Of a stretch of DNA of 64,000 bases, positions 41,658-50,309 are shown piece after piece. The stretch spans positions 1-64,000 of the forward strand of contig CAMUYQ010000010.1 of the NCBI GenBank assembly GCA_947165025.1, given 5' to 3'. The notes beneath the pieces are model-generated. The model was given only the letters and a program-made list of their open reading frames with translations. It searched no databases and had not been told where the DNA came from. The position numbers were made by a program, and so were the translations under genes. Within the stretch, counting starts at the first letter, position 1; the number at the start of each line of letters is the position of its first letter. Source of the stretch: an uncultured Lachnospiraceae bacterium. Its GTDB lineage: Bacteria; Bacillota; Clostridia; Lachnospirales; Lachnospiraceae.

Positions 41658-44363
41658 CTATTGTGCGGGCGCTCCCTGGAGTGCGTTGAGAAGCGCCTGC
41701 TGCTGCAGTGCCTGTGCCGCTGCCGCCTGCTGCTGCAGAAGAGCAGCCTGTGCTGCTGCCGCGTTAGGATCAGCTGCCGCATTCGGATCAAGTCCGAGTG
41801 ATGCCGCTGCAGGATCGACTATCGGAACGAGGCCCGCTGCCTGTGCCTGAAGCAGGTTGTAGTAATCCTGCGCATTAACTCCGTTGATCTGACTGTGTTC
41901 ACAGAATCCTTCGGCAGTCGGCTCGCCCTCATATGCATACGGACATGTGCTCGTTGCTTTCTGTCCGGTCATGGCACATACAAGTCCCGTATCAAATACG
42001 CTGCCGTAATGATTCGTACAAGGTTCCGTAGGAACCGTACCCGTTGCAAAGTATTCGGTTATCGCGCTTCCGTCAGCGCGGCAGATATCCGTTACAAGTC
42101 CGCCCGTTCTCTTACATACGGTCGCGGTCGTGATCCCTTCGGGCATCGTGAACGACTTGTATTCCTTACCCTCGTGCACGCGGCTCATGACTGCCTTCCA
42201 AAGAGTCTTTGCGGTATTCGTCTCACCGCTTCCGTTCATGTGAACGTTGTTGTCATATCCGCTCCATGTACAGCATGTATAGTACGGAGTGAATCCCGAG
42301 AACCATACGTCGACGTTACTTGTTGTCGTACCTGTCTTACCTGCGATCGCCATTCCGTCAAATCTGACTCTCGCACCGGTACCTTTTGTGACAACGTCTT
42401 CCATCGCATCGGTCAGCAGGAATGCCGTCGTCTCCTTGAGCACGCGTCTGGTCTTCGGAACGTTATCGATCAGAACGTTTCCGTCATGATCGAGTATCTT
42501 CGTATAGAACATCGGCTTGATATATGTACCGCCGTTTGCGATAGTAGCAAATGCGGCCGTCATCTCCAGGTTCTTGATACCGTCGGTAAGTCCGCCGAGT
42601 GCAAGCGCCTGGGTAACATCAGATGAGATCGATCCGTCACGCTCCGTCCTTCTGTCGACAAGTGTCGTGAATCCGAAATTTAACAGATAATCGAATCCGA
42701 GCTGCGGTGTTATCTCTGTAAGAGTCTTAACCGCGACGATATTGAGCGACTGCTCGATACCGTATCTGTATGTACATATTCCTTTATATCCGCTGTACCA
42801 GTTCTTGACCGGTCTTCCGTTTGCGTAGCTGTACGGCTCGTCGACCTGAGTAGAGGCAAGTGATTTTCCGGCAGCGTCAAGCGCCGGGGCATATGCAGCC
42901 AAGACCTTGAAACACGATCCGGGCTGACGCTTTGTATCGGTAGCACGGTTAAGTGTAAGTGAAGCTTTCTTCGCACCGCGTCCACCGACAACCGCCTTGA
43001 CCTGACCCGTTGACTGCTCGATGATAGTGATCGATGCCTGGGGCTGAGGCGTGAGCGAAACGGTCTCGGTCACAAACTTCATGCCGGGTCTTTCCGCTTC
43101 AACATCGGCCTTGAACTCATCGATCGCCTCCTGAGCTTCCTCTTCCGTGTCAAATATACTGTTGAAGCCTTTTCCTCTCTTCTCCTTGAAATGCTTTTCG
43201 AAATACTGCGTGGAGAAATTGACGGCATCGTTTTCCGAATCCGTGTATGATGCTTCGTACTTCAGGTAGTATCTTGTCTTGGGCGGATAGTTGTCCTCGT
43301 TTGCAAACTCCTCATCACATATTTTCTGGATAGTCGGATCCTGCGTGGTGAATATGGACAGACCGCCGCTGTACAGCGCATTGTATGCCTGCGTATATGA
43401 ATAGCCGAGATTTTCCTGAAGGTCATTGATGACCTGCTCGGTAAGCTCATCGACAAAGTATGTGTAGATCGTCTTCTTTTCTACCTTCTCGTTTACGACC
43501 TGGATCCTTGAATAAACGTCGTCGGCCATAGCCTCGGCAAACTGCGCTTCGTTAATGTATCCCTGGTCGCGCATCTTGGTAAGTACTTCCTCGCGTCTCT
43601 TTGCGTTGTTATCGGGATGCGAGATCGGGTTCCACTTTGAAGGATTCTGCGTGATACATGCAATTACCGCACTCTCGGAAATGTTAAGGTCGGATACGTT
43701 CTTTCCGAAGTATCTCTGCGATGCTGCCTGAACACCGAGCGTTCCCTGTCCTAAGTTGATCGTGTTCAGATAGTTCTCGAGTATCTGGTCCTTGCTCATC
43801 TGCTTCTCGAGCTGAACCGCACAGTACTGTTCCTGGAACTTACGCTTGAACTTGTCGACCATACTGCTCTCTTCGGTCCATGAAGTAAAGACGTTGTTCT
43901 TCAGAAGCTGCTGTGTGATGGTCGAAGCACCCTGATGCAGGTTTCCGCTCAGGGCCTTAACACCAGCACGCATGATACCTTTTATATCGATACCGTTATG
44001 TGTGTAAAATCGCTCATCCTCTATCGCAACGAAAGCATGCTGCATGTCGAGCGGTATCTTATCAAGCTTTACATACACACGGTTTGAATTCTCGGCAATA
44101 AGCTTTGTCAGCTGGTTTCCTTCGCTGTCGTAAACCGTCGTCGAATATCCGGCAGGTGAGACGTCAACGTTTGAAATGTCGGGAGCCGTATCGACAACAC
44201 CCATGAACAGGCCTATCCCCGCGCACAGTCCTGCCACGCCGACAACGACAACGCCAAATGTGAGAAGTTCAAACAGGCTTACGCCGAAGAACTTCCCGAC
44301 CTTTGTCGAAGGCGAATTCATCGCTTTCTGTCTTCTTTTTATCCCTCTTCTTCCGTAGTTCAT
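41658..44363 (-). CDS. Class A penicillin-binding protein (PBP1A type)
   Basis: A bifunctional peptidoglycan glycosyltransferase/transpeptidase, 901 aa. After a basic tail and one membrane helix (about residues 28-52), the GT51 domain shows EDERFYTHNGIDIKGIMRA, QGASTITQQLLKN and NYLNTINLGQGTLGVQAASQ. The transpeptidase domain has SxxK as PGSCFKVLA, SxN as EQSLNIVA and KTGT as AGKTGTTTS. The last 80 residues are Ala/Gln/Pro-rich low complexity, presumably exported linker. AAAGGA precedes the ATG. Structured element A lies 12 bp downstream of its stop. Confidence 0.95.
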   Translation of the reverse strand: MNYGRRGIKRRQKAMNSPSTKVGKFFGVSLFELLTFGVVVVGVAGLCAGIGLFMGVVDTAPDISNVDVSPAGYSTTVYDSEGNQLTKLIAENSNRVYVKLDKIPLDMQHAFVAIEDERFYTHNGIDIKGIMRAGVKALSGNLHQGASTITQQLLKNNVFTSWTEESSMVDKFKRKFQEQYCAVQLEKQMSKDQILENYLNTINLGQGTLGVQAASQRYFGKNVSDLNISESAVIACITQNPSKWNPISHPDNNAKRREEVLTKMRDQGYINEAQFAEAMADDVYSRIQVVNEKVEKKTIYTYFVDELTEQVINDLQENLGYSYTQAYNALYSGGLSIFTTQDPTIQKICDEEFANEDNYPPKTRYYLKYEASYTDSENDAVNFSTQYFEKHFKEKRGKGFNSIFDTEEEAQEAIDEFKADVEAERPGMKFVTETVSLTPQPQASITIIEQSTGQVKAVVGGRGAKKASLTLNRATDTKRQPGSCFKVLAAYAPALDAAGKSLASTQVDEPYSYANGRPVKNWYSGYKGICTYRYGIEQSLNIVAVKTLTEITPQLGFDYLLNFGFTTLVDRRTERDGSISSDVTQALALGGLTDGIKNLEMTAAFATIANGGTYIKPMFYTKILDHDGNVLIDNVPKTRRVLKETTAFLLTDAMEDVVTKGTGARVRFDGMAIAGKTGTTTSNVDVWFSGFTPYYTCCTWSGYDNNVHMNGSGETNTAKTLWKAVMSRVHEGKEYKSFTMPEGITTATVCKRTGGLVTDICRADGSAITEYFATGTVPTEPCTNHYGSVFDTGLVCAMTGQKATSTCPYAYEGEPTAEGFCEHSQINGVNAQDYYNLLQAQAAGLVPIVDPAAASLGLDPNAAADPNAAAAQAALLQQQAAAAQALQQQALLNALQGAPAQ

Positions 44364-44429
44364 ATATATCCTTTGTTACAAAACCAATACTAAAATTATA
44401 TTTTAACAAATTATCGCTTCATCCGCAAT

Positions 44430-45422
44430 TCACAGCGTGATCCGAAGCTCATACGTCCATCCGCCGGAAGTATCATATTTCTCGTACTCATCGATGATGT
44501 TTCCAAGAATGTTCGCTATGAACACCTGTATATCAACCGATACATCCTCCCTCTTCGTTCCGGTAACGGTGAGCTTGTATTCGCACTTTCTCGATGTCAC
44601 ATATCTGCTGTCAACATCAAGCACGGCATTGTCGCACTTAAGTCCTTCAACAAGCGCCAGTATCCAGAGCGAGAATGTAAGATCCGCCATTGCAAACCTC
44701 GGAACATCACCGTACAGGCAGCTCTTGACCTCGCCGACAGTAACATCTTTGTTATTCTTCAGCGCATCATTCATGTTGTCGGTAATTATGTTCTTAAGTT
44801 CACCCGTCTTGAACACGGCAGTCGTCTGAAGACGCAGCATTTTGTCGCAGGCTTTTTTTACAAAAGCGATATAAGAATCATCAAGCTGCCTGCGCTTTAA
44901 AAATGCGTCAAGCACTCTGTTGAAGAACGGGGAAATCTTGTTGTAACTGTACTGCTGGCGAAGCAGTGAAACCTTCAGGCGCTCAAGTGTCTCGGCAAAT
45001 ACCTTTTCATCGTTCTTGAGCTCATTGATCCTGCGGACAAGGTCGCGATAGATGAGTGCCTCATCCATGGATGCCTGTACACCGTCAACTATATCCTCGA
45101 TATTCCACGGAGGCAGGAACACCTTGCGGACGCAGTCCTCGTTCACGATCATCGGCACATACTTCGGATCGGTAAGATCCATGCAGACATTCAGTATAAC
45201 ATCCGGATACTCCCTCGCGCATTTCTGCACAAAATCATGCACCCTCATATCCGGTATGAAGCCGTCGGTCAGTATGAGAAGGAATTCCCTTTCGCCCAGC
45301 AGTTCAAACACCTGCGCAGCCGAAGCGGCGTGGATGAACTCGATCCCTTCGTCACTGAACCTGCCCTTGAGGTTGTTCGCAATTCTCTCGTTTGCCTGGA
45401 GGTATAAGATACTTTTATCCAT
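44430..45422 (-). CDS. Pseudo-receiver protein of unknown output
   Basis: Not assigned to a named family. Residues 1-120 of the 330-aa protein have a receiver-like pattern: start ILYLQANERIANNL instead of the acidic pair, acceptor region LLILTDGFIPDMRVHDFV with a possible Asp, and a late Lys (VRKVFLPPW). The middle (about 125-200) is helical and resembles a dimerisation region. The C-terminus (about 225-330) has mixed alpha/beta sequence that could be a degenerate ATPase-like domain (ADLTFSLWILALVEGLKCDNA; IIDEYEKYDTSG). No conserved kinase boxes are visible. It is monocistronic between PBP and htpG. Confidence 0.6.
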   Translation of the reverse strand: MDKSILYLQANERIANNLKGRFSDEGIEFIHAASAAQVFELLGEREFLLILTDGFIPDMRVHDFVQKCAREYPDVILNVCMDLTDPKYVPMIVNEDCVRKVFLPPWNIEDIVDGVQASMDEALIYRDLVRRINELKNDEKVFAETLERLKVSLLRQQYSYNKISPFFNRVLDAFLKRRQLDDSYIAFVKKACDKMLRLQTTAVFKTGELKNIITDNMNDALKNNKDVTVGEVKSCLYGDVPRFAMADLTFSLWILALVEGLKCDNAVLDVDSRYVTSRKCEYKLTVTGTKREDVSVDIQVFIANILGNIIDEYEKYDTSGGWTYELRITL

Positions 45423-45480
45423 AATGTAGTTATTTTAACACATTTTTAGATATAATTACACGATATGTTGTGTTTGGTCC

Positions 45481-45613
45481 GGTGTGCAAAACAGTATTTC
45501 CTCGAAAACGCGCTTTCGCTCTTGTTCAGGCGTAGCCGGCGCTAGACTCGAAAAAACCTCGTCAAGCGCAGACGCCCTCACGAGGTTTTCTCAGAAAAAC
45601 TGTTTTTCACACC
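45481..45613 (-). repeat. Structured intergenic element, copy B (133 bp)
   Basis: Ends GGTGTG...CACACC, with AAAACAGT and ACTGTTTT completing a long arm stem. On the minus strand the second hairpin is GGCGT, GCGCTtGAC and GTCtAGCGC, ACGCC around the loop GAGGTTTTTTCGA, and the third hairpin carries GC-GAAA-GC. AAAACCTCG just inside the arm is exactly complementary to CGAGGTTTT at the loop, a possible pseudoknot. It occupies the gap between htpG and the 330-aa protein gene. Confidence 0.8.
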
Positions 45614-45633
45614 TATATAATGATACTCAATAA

Positions 45634-47763
45634 TTACTTGGTCAGTTTCATCATGATCTCATTGCTCCTTGCCACAAACTTGGTCATGGCCTCAGCCGAG
45701 AGCGGCCTGTTTGCAAGGACCGCAAGATCGTAGAGCTGGGATGCGAACATCTCCGCATCATCACCCTTTTTGTTCTCAAGCAGGAACTTTACAAGATCGT
45801 TGTTACTGTTGAGCACGAGCGTCTCGCCTTCGGAACCGAACATGCTCATATCCATCGCACCGCCCATCGAATACATCTTCATCATATCCTGCATCCTTCT
45901 GGATTCCTCGGATACAGTAAGTACCGATGATATATTTGCATTTTTGAGCGCTTCGAGCTTTATCGTAAGCTTGTCGTTCGAAAGAGCCTTATGGAAGAGC
46001 TTTGTCAGTGTCTTCTCATCCTTCTCTGTCTTCTTTCTGTCATCTTCAGATGCTTCCACCTTTGATGAATCCGTGATATCTGCATCGATTCGCATGAACT
46101 TCACGTCTTCCATCTTCGACTCGAGCTGGTTGATGAACGGCTGATCAATGTTATGTGTCAGAACTACCGCATCAAGTCCTTCCTCACGGAACATGTTGAT
46201 GTACTGCGACTGCTGCTGGACATCGGTGACGTAATAAACCGTCTTTCTGATCTTGTCCTTTTCATCCTTTGCATCCTTTGCATCCTTTGCATCGTCTGCG
46301 GTATCGCCGTCGGATGATTTTTCCTCCTCAACAACCTCAGCCTCGACCTTGTCACCGTTTTCATCCGTGGCCTCTTCCATCTTCCTGTCGGGAAGTTCCA
46401 GGCACTCGGGAAGTGTCATGTATTTTCCGTCAATATCCTTGAACAGGATGTAATCTGTCATCTTCTCGCAGAACTTGTCGTCCTTGAGGCAGCCGTACTT
46501 TATGAAAGGCGAGATGTCATCCCAGTACTTCTCGTATTCCTCTTTCTCGGTCTTGCACATTCCGGCAAGCTTGTCGGCAACCTTTTTGGAGATGTAATCG
46601 CTTATCTTGTTGACGAATCCGTCGTTCTGAAGTGCGCTTCTGGATACGTTGAGCGGAAGGTCAGGACAGTCGATGACACCCTTTAAGAGCATCAGGAATT
46701 CCGGGATGACTTCCTTAATATTGTCCGCGATGAACACCTGGTTGTTGTACAGTTTGATCACGCCCTCGATCGATTCGTATTCCATGTTGATCTTCGGGAA
46801 ATACAGGATGCCCTTCAGGTTGAACGGATAATCCATGTTCAGATGGATCCAGAACAGCGGCTCCTTGTAGTCCATGAACACCTTACGGTAAAAATCAAGG
46901 TATTCCTCTTTCGTACAGTCCCCTGGGTGCTTTGCCCAAAGCGGGTTGGGATCGTTGATCGGGATCTCGCGCTTTACGATCTTGGCCATTTCCTTTGCGG
47001 GGCTGATCTCAACCTTTTCCTTCTTGCCATCCTTTTCCTGCTCCTCGTACTTTGCCTCTTCGGTAAACTTTTCGATGACTGTATCCTTCTCGGTAACCTC
47101 GTCAACAGGCACGTTCTCGTACTGTGTCTCGGCTCCTTCCTTTACGAGGAAGATAGGTGTCGGCATGAACGAGCAGTACTTCTTCAGCACTTCTCTCATC
47201 CTGTATTCGTTGCAGAATTCAAGTGAATCATCATTAAGGAAAAGGGTGATCGTTGTTCCGACGCTGTCGCGGTCACCGTCTTCCATTGAATACTCTGTAC
47301 CGCCGTCGCATTCCCAGTGAACGGCCTTTGCGCCTTCCTTGTATGAAAGCGTGTCGATATGTACCTCATCGGCAACCATGAATGCCGAATAGAATCCGAG
47401 ACCGAAATGACCGATTATCTGGTCATCGTTCGTCTTGTCCTTGTACTTCTCAAGAAATGCCGTAGCTCCCGAAAATGCTATCTGCGTGATGTACTCTTCG
47501 ACCTCATCGGCATCCATTCCGAGTCCGGTATCCGAGAACGAAACCTTCTTTCCCTCGGGATCAACGGTTATCCTGATCTCCATGTCCTTTCCGTCGGGAA
47601 TGCTGTACTGGCCGATCACATCAAGTTTTTTAAGCTTCGTGATTGCGTCGCAGCCGTTGCTGACAAGTTCGCGCGCAAAGATATCGTGATCGGAATACAT
47701 CCACTTCTTGATGATCGGGAAGATATTCTCGCTGTTGATCGTTAAACTGCCTTTCTTAGCCAT
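45634..47763 (-). CDS. htpG: Chaperone HtpG (Hsp90)
   Basis: A 709-aa Hsp90 chaperone. The ATPase domain shows LVSNGCDAITKL, the DTGLGM motif, GHFGLGFYSAF, and a conserved SRSALQNDGF in the middle domain. The start is set at the ATG at 47763, which has AGAGGTAG upstream; extending to 47838 would read through the leader hairpin. An unusual charged insert (about residues 475-510, DAK repeats) is encoded by 9-bp DNA repeats. It is transcribed from a consensus promoter with a CIRCE operator just upstream, so HrcA control is likely. Confidence 0.95.
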   Translation of the reverse strand: MAKKGSLTINSENIFPIIKKWMYSDHDIFARELVSNGCDAITKLKKLDVIGQYSIPDGKDMEIRITVDPEGKKVSFSDTGLGMDADEVEEYITQIAFSGATAFLEKYKDKTNDDQIIGHFGLGFYSAFMVADEVHIDTLSYKEGAKAVHWECDGGTEYSMEDGDRDSVGTTITLFLNDDSLEFCNEYRMREVLKKYCSFMPTPIFLVKEGAETQYENVPVDEVTEKDTVIEKFTEEAKYEEQEKDGKKEKVEISPAKEMAKIVKREIPINDPNPLWAKHPGDCTKEEYLDFYRKVFMDYKEPLFWIHLNMDYPFNLKGILYFPKINMEYESIEGVIKLYNNQVFIADNIKEVIPEFLMLLKGVIDCPDLPLNVSRSALQNDGFVNKISDYISKKVADKLAGMCKTEKEEYEKYWDDISPFIKYGCLKDDKFCEKMTDYILFKDIDGKYMTLPECLELPDRKMEEATDENGDKVEAEVVEEEKSSDGDTADDAKDAKDAKDEKDKIRKTVYYVTDVQQQSQYINMFREEGLDAVVLTHNIDQPFINQLESKMEDVKFMRIDADITDSSKVEASEDDRKKTEKDEKTLTKLFHKALSNDKLTIKLEALKNANISSVLTVSEESRRMQDMMKMYSMGGAMDMSMFGSEGETLVLNSNNDLVKFLLENKKGDDAEMFASQLYDLAVLANRPLSAEAMTKFVARSNEIMMKLTK
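46263..46298. repeat. 9-bp tandem repeat within htpG
   Basis: Three perfect copies of CATCCTTTG plus one changed copy (CATCGTCTG). On the coding strand they give repeated Asp-Ala-Lys in a charged linker. Because the unit is three codons, copy-number change by slippage would stay in frame. Confidence 0.85.
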
Positions 47764-47806
47764 TTTTACTACCTCTTTTCCATATTTATTATTCCTTACG
47801 GTCAGC

Positions 47807-47836
47807 GGAGAAGTAATTCCTCGAAAATACTTCTCC
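47807..47836 (-). repeat. Hairpin in the htpG leader, possible remnant (E) of the structured element family
   Basis: A perfect 9-bp stem, GGAGAAGTA (47807-47815) and TACTTCTCC (47828-47836), encloses a 12-nt loop that on the minus strand reads TTTTCGAGGAAT. The same TTTTCGAGGAA string follows the third hairpin in element B, so this looks like a derivative with only arms and junction left. It lies in the 5' leader of htpG, about 45 nt before the ATG, and so could also affect translation with temperature. Confidence 0.5.
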
Positions 47837-47861
47837 ACTTCCCTTATTCATGTTCAAAAAA

Positions 47862-47890
47862 ATGATAACGCGGCCCGGAAACCATGTCAA
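47862..47890 (-). promoter_or_regulatory. htpG promoter
   Basis: TTGACA (47890-47885), 17 bp, TATCAT (47867-47862) on the minus strand: a near-consensus sigma-A promoter giving a leader of roughly 90 nt. Confidence 0.8.
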
Positions 47891-47897
47891 GAAAAAT

Positions 47898-47924
47898 TTA
47901 GCACTCAGCTGGGCTGAGTGCTAA
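47898..47924. promoter_or_regulatory. CIRCE operator (HrcA binding site)
   Basis: TTAGCACTC and GAGTGCTAA separated by exactly 9 bp: a perfect CIRCE. It ends 7 bp upstream of the htpG -35 and also contains the last codons and stop of the PrsA-like gene (stop at 47905-47907). CIRCE usually controls groES/groEL and the hrcA-dnaK operon, so its use at htpG places Hsp90 in the HrcA regulon here. Confidence 0.9.
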
Positions 47925-49032
47925 CAACAGTAAAATACTTATCATAAATCTCGAAAAAGCTCGTAGTTTCAACGACTCCGCCGGAATCGAAGTGTATGCT
48001 GTCAAACAGCGGCTTGTTCAGATTGGAGGTGAGTGTCGGCACAAAACTGTTATAGACCTCATCGAACGCCTCCTGCTTGCGCTTCTCGACGATCTTCAAC
48101 TTGTTTGTGTCCGTCTCTTCCGGATTGAACGTCGTCACGCAGTATATCAAGTGATAACCGTACTCGGTCTCGACTATGTCACTGACCTCCCCGGCTCCGA
48201 GATTGAACGCAGCCTCTTCAAATTCCTTCGGCATGATACCGCGGCCGAAGCTGTATTCGCTTTTCGTGTCCTCATTGTAATCGGCAGCCAGCACTTCAAA
48301 TGCCACACCGTCGTTAAGCTGCTGCCTTATCTGTGCGATCTTGGCAAGCGCCGCCTTTTTCTCTTCATCGGAATACTCGTGCCTTATCCCGTTTGAATCA
48401 ACATACGACGTCTTGATCAGTATCGTTCTGACAGTTATCGTCCTTGCCTCGTCATCGCTTATCTCAGGATTGATGTCGGCCGTCACCGTTTCGTAAAGCT
48501 TGTTTGCTATCGCAAACTCCCTGTACAGTTTTGCGATCACGTCCATGTTGACGTCAAGATAGTTCCTCTCTCCTTCCGTCAGCGAATCGAAGTACTCTCT
48601 TGCCGCGGCATTGCACTTTGCTTCCTCATCCTCGTCAAGAGATACTCCCTGCTCGACGGCAAGGATGTTCATCGTCTTGATCTGTGCGACCCTTGCAAGG
48701 ATGTTTTCCTTGTACGAATCCTCAAGTGTTCCCTCACCGACCGGCACAGACCAGATGCGGTCTCCGAAAACGCTGCTGTATTGATTTTCGGAGTTGGCAA
48801 GGTACACCATTATCTCGTTCTTCATGCACGGGTGGCCTTCAAGGCGGAACACCTCATCTTCGAGAAAATCACTTGTCAGCACGACTTCTGTCGGAAGCGT
48901 ATCCTTTCCGCAGCCCGAAAGCATTACCGGTGCAAGTATCACAGGTATCAAAAAAAGTGGCAGGAGCCCTGCCACTTTCGGCTTGTTATCTGATTGTTTC
49001 TTACTGTATGTCAATGTGCGATGCGACTTCAT
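47905..49032 (-). CDS. PrsA-like lipoprotein foldase (parvulin PPIase)
   Basis: An extracytoplasmic peptidyl-prolyl isomerase of about 375 aa. A basic start and hydrophobic segment end in the lipobox LSGC, so the mature protein begins at a lipid-modified Cys. A helical SurA_N-like chaperone region (about 60-200) precedes a parvulin domain (about 205-320; VRTILIKTSYVD, EYSFGRGIMPKEFEEAAFNL, VETEYGYHLIYCV). The start is the ATG at 49032, with AAGGA 8 nt upstream, inside the end of the preceding gene; an earlier in-frame ATG at 49080 lacks such a site. Its final codons are part of a CIRCE operator. Confidence 0.87.
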   Translation of the reverse strand: MKSHRTLTYSKKQSDNKPKVAGLLPLFLIPVILAPVMLSGCGKDTLPTEVVLTSDFLEDEVFRLEGHPCMKNEIMVYLANSENQYSSVFGDRIWSVPVGEGTLEDSYKENILARVAQIKTMNILAVEQGVSLDEDEEAKCNAAAREYFDSLTEGERNYLDVNMDVIAKLYREFAIANKLYETVTADINPEISDDEARTITVRTILIKTSYVDSNGIRHEYSDEEKKAALAKIAQIRQQLNDGVAFEVLAADYNEDTKSEYSFGRGIMPKEFEEAAFNLGAGEVSDIVETEYGYHLIYCVTTFNPEETDTNKLKIVEKRKQEAFDEVYNSFVPTLTSNLNKPLFDSIHFDSGGVVETTSFFEIYDKYFTVVSTQPS

Positions 49033-49426
49033 CAACCGCATCCTTTGCAGCCTTCTTGACCTTCTTGGCGGTCTTGTCAAAATCCTCGAACTCGAACTCG
49101 CTCGTCTTCTTATCGTCCTTCACAAGACCTACGCCCTTTGCTGCATTCTCGGCCTTTGCCATGATATCCTGGGCAGCTGATTTAACAGCCTTCTTAAGTG
49201 TATCCTTTGCATCGCCTGCAGCTTCCCTGATGTCTTCAGCGGCATCCTTGAGTTCGGGATCAAGCGAAACATACGATCTCTCGCCTGCCTTCTCTTCAGC
49301 AGAATCCGAATCGCCGTCACAGCTGCATGAACACTTCTTGTTGTTCATCTCACAAAAATACCACAATCCGGCAAGAGCAGCTCCGGTAACACCTACAAAT
49401 GTAATAAACTTTCCAAAACCTTTCAT
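49001..49426 (-). CDS. Small membrane protein with amphipathic helical repeats (YtxH-like)
   Basis: A 141-aa protein with an N-terminal membrane helix (about residues 7-25), a Cys-containing stretch KKCSCSCDGDSD, and a Lys/Ala/Glu/Asp-rich helical tail (AAEDIREAAGDAKDTLKKAV, AKKVKKAAKDAVDEV) with an 11-residue-type periodicity, similar to YtxH or LEA-like stress proteins. No enzymatic motif. It overlaps the PrsA-like gene by 32 bp and begins directly after the DUF2225 gene, so the three are probably co-transcribed. Confidence 0.7.
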   Translation of the reverse strand: MKGFGKFITFVGVTGAALAGLWYFCEMNNKKCSCSCDGDSDSAEEKAGERSYVSLDPELKDAAEDIREAAGDAKDTLKKAVKSAAQDIMAKAENAAKGVGLVKDDKKTSEFEFEDFDKTAKKVKKAAKDAVDEVASHIDIQ

Positions 49427-50280
49427 CAGACTTCTCCTTTCATCTTCATTTCCATAAGAACCTGATCTTTGAGATCTCTTGCACGATCCTTGATCCTGTT
49501 GTTTGCTGTTTTGCTCATCAGGATCGAAGCGATCATCTTCTGTGCGACATCATATTTCTCAAACCTTGCGGACAATACCGCAAGCAGGTAATCGATCGTT
49601 ATCTCATCCATTCCCGCTATCGGGAAGTTCTCCTTCTGGCGTGCATTGACGAATCCCTCGTATGCACTCTGAAGCGCCTCATTTTCGTCATCGCGAAGCT
49701 GCGCCATAACACTGTCATAATCAGGCGTATCATCGGGAAGTGTTTCCTTCTTGCCTCTGATGATCCACGCAAGCTTAAGGCATACATATGCTTTCTCGCT
49801 GTCCTTTGCACGCTTTACGATAGATGACGCAAGCGCGAGCTGATACCTCTGGATGGCATCATCATATGACAGTATCGGATTGTTGGCAACTCCGTGAACT
49901 TTTCCGCCAATGCCCTCTCTGAGCAGCTTGACCTGGGCCGCAGGGAGCGATGTGAAATACCTTGTAAGCGTTGCATATCCGCAGTACGGGCACACAACAA
50001 CATCGTACTTCGCGGGATCGAACTTTTCGTACTTAGGGCGAAGATCCGGATCCTGTCCGAGAAGCCTTGCCTTTCCGGTCCTTACCGCTCTGAACGAAAA
50101 TCCCTTGCCGCATACCGGACATTCCGCCGACTTGTCAAACAGCACGTCATTCTCGTCAAAAGGCGCTTCCTCCTTCGGCTTTTCAACCGGCTTGGGAGCT
50201 TCCTTCTTTTCCTCCTGGTAGATATCGGCCCCTTCAAGCTTTCCGAGACCGAGGTTTGACAATCCATCCAATAACCCCAT
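49426..50280 (-). CDS. DUF2225 family protein
   Basis: A 284-aa protein of the DUF2225 family. After a Pro/Glu/Lys-rich start there is a zinc-ribbon-like pair CPVCGKGFSF and CPYCGYATLTRYF, separated by the family signature RTGKARLLGQDPDLRPKYEK and DPAKYDVVV. The rest is helical with TPR-like character. Function unknown across the family; the paired CxxC motifs suggest zinc binding. GGAGG precedes the ATG; the following gene begins at the last base of its stop. Confidence 0.87.
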   Translation of the reverse strand: MGLLDGLSNLGLGKLEGADIYQEEKKEAPKPVEKPKEEAPFDENDVLFDKSAECPVCGKGFSFRAVRTGKARLLGQDPDLRPKYEKFDPAKYDVVVCPYCGYATLTRYFTSLPAAQVKLLREGIGGKVHGVANNPILSYDDAIQRYQLALASSIVKRAKDSEKAYVCLKLAWIIRGKKETLPDDTPDYDSVMAQLRDDENEALQSAYEGFVNARQKENFPIAGMDEITIDYLLAVLSARFEKYDVAQKMIASILMSKTANNRIKDRARDLKDQVLMEMKMKGEV

Positions 50281-50309
50281 ATGTAACCTCCTGAACCTTT
50301 ACGGCTTTA

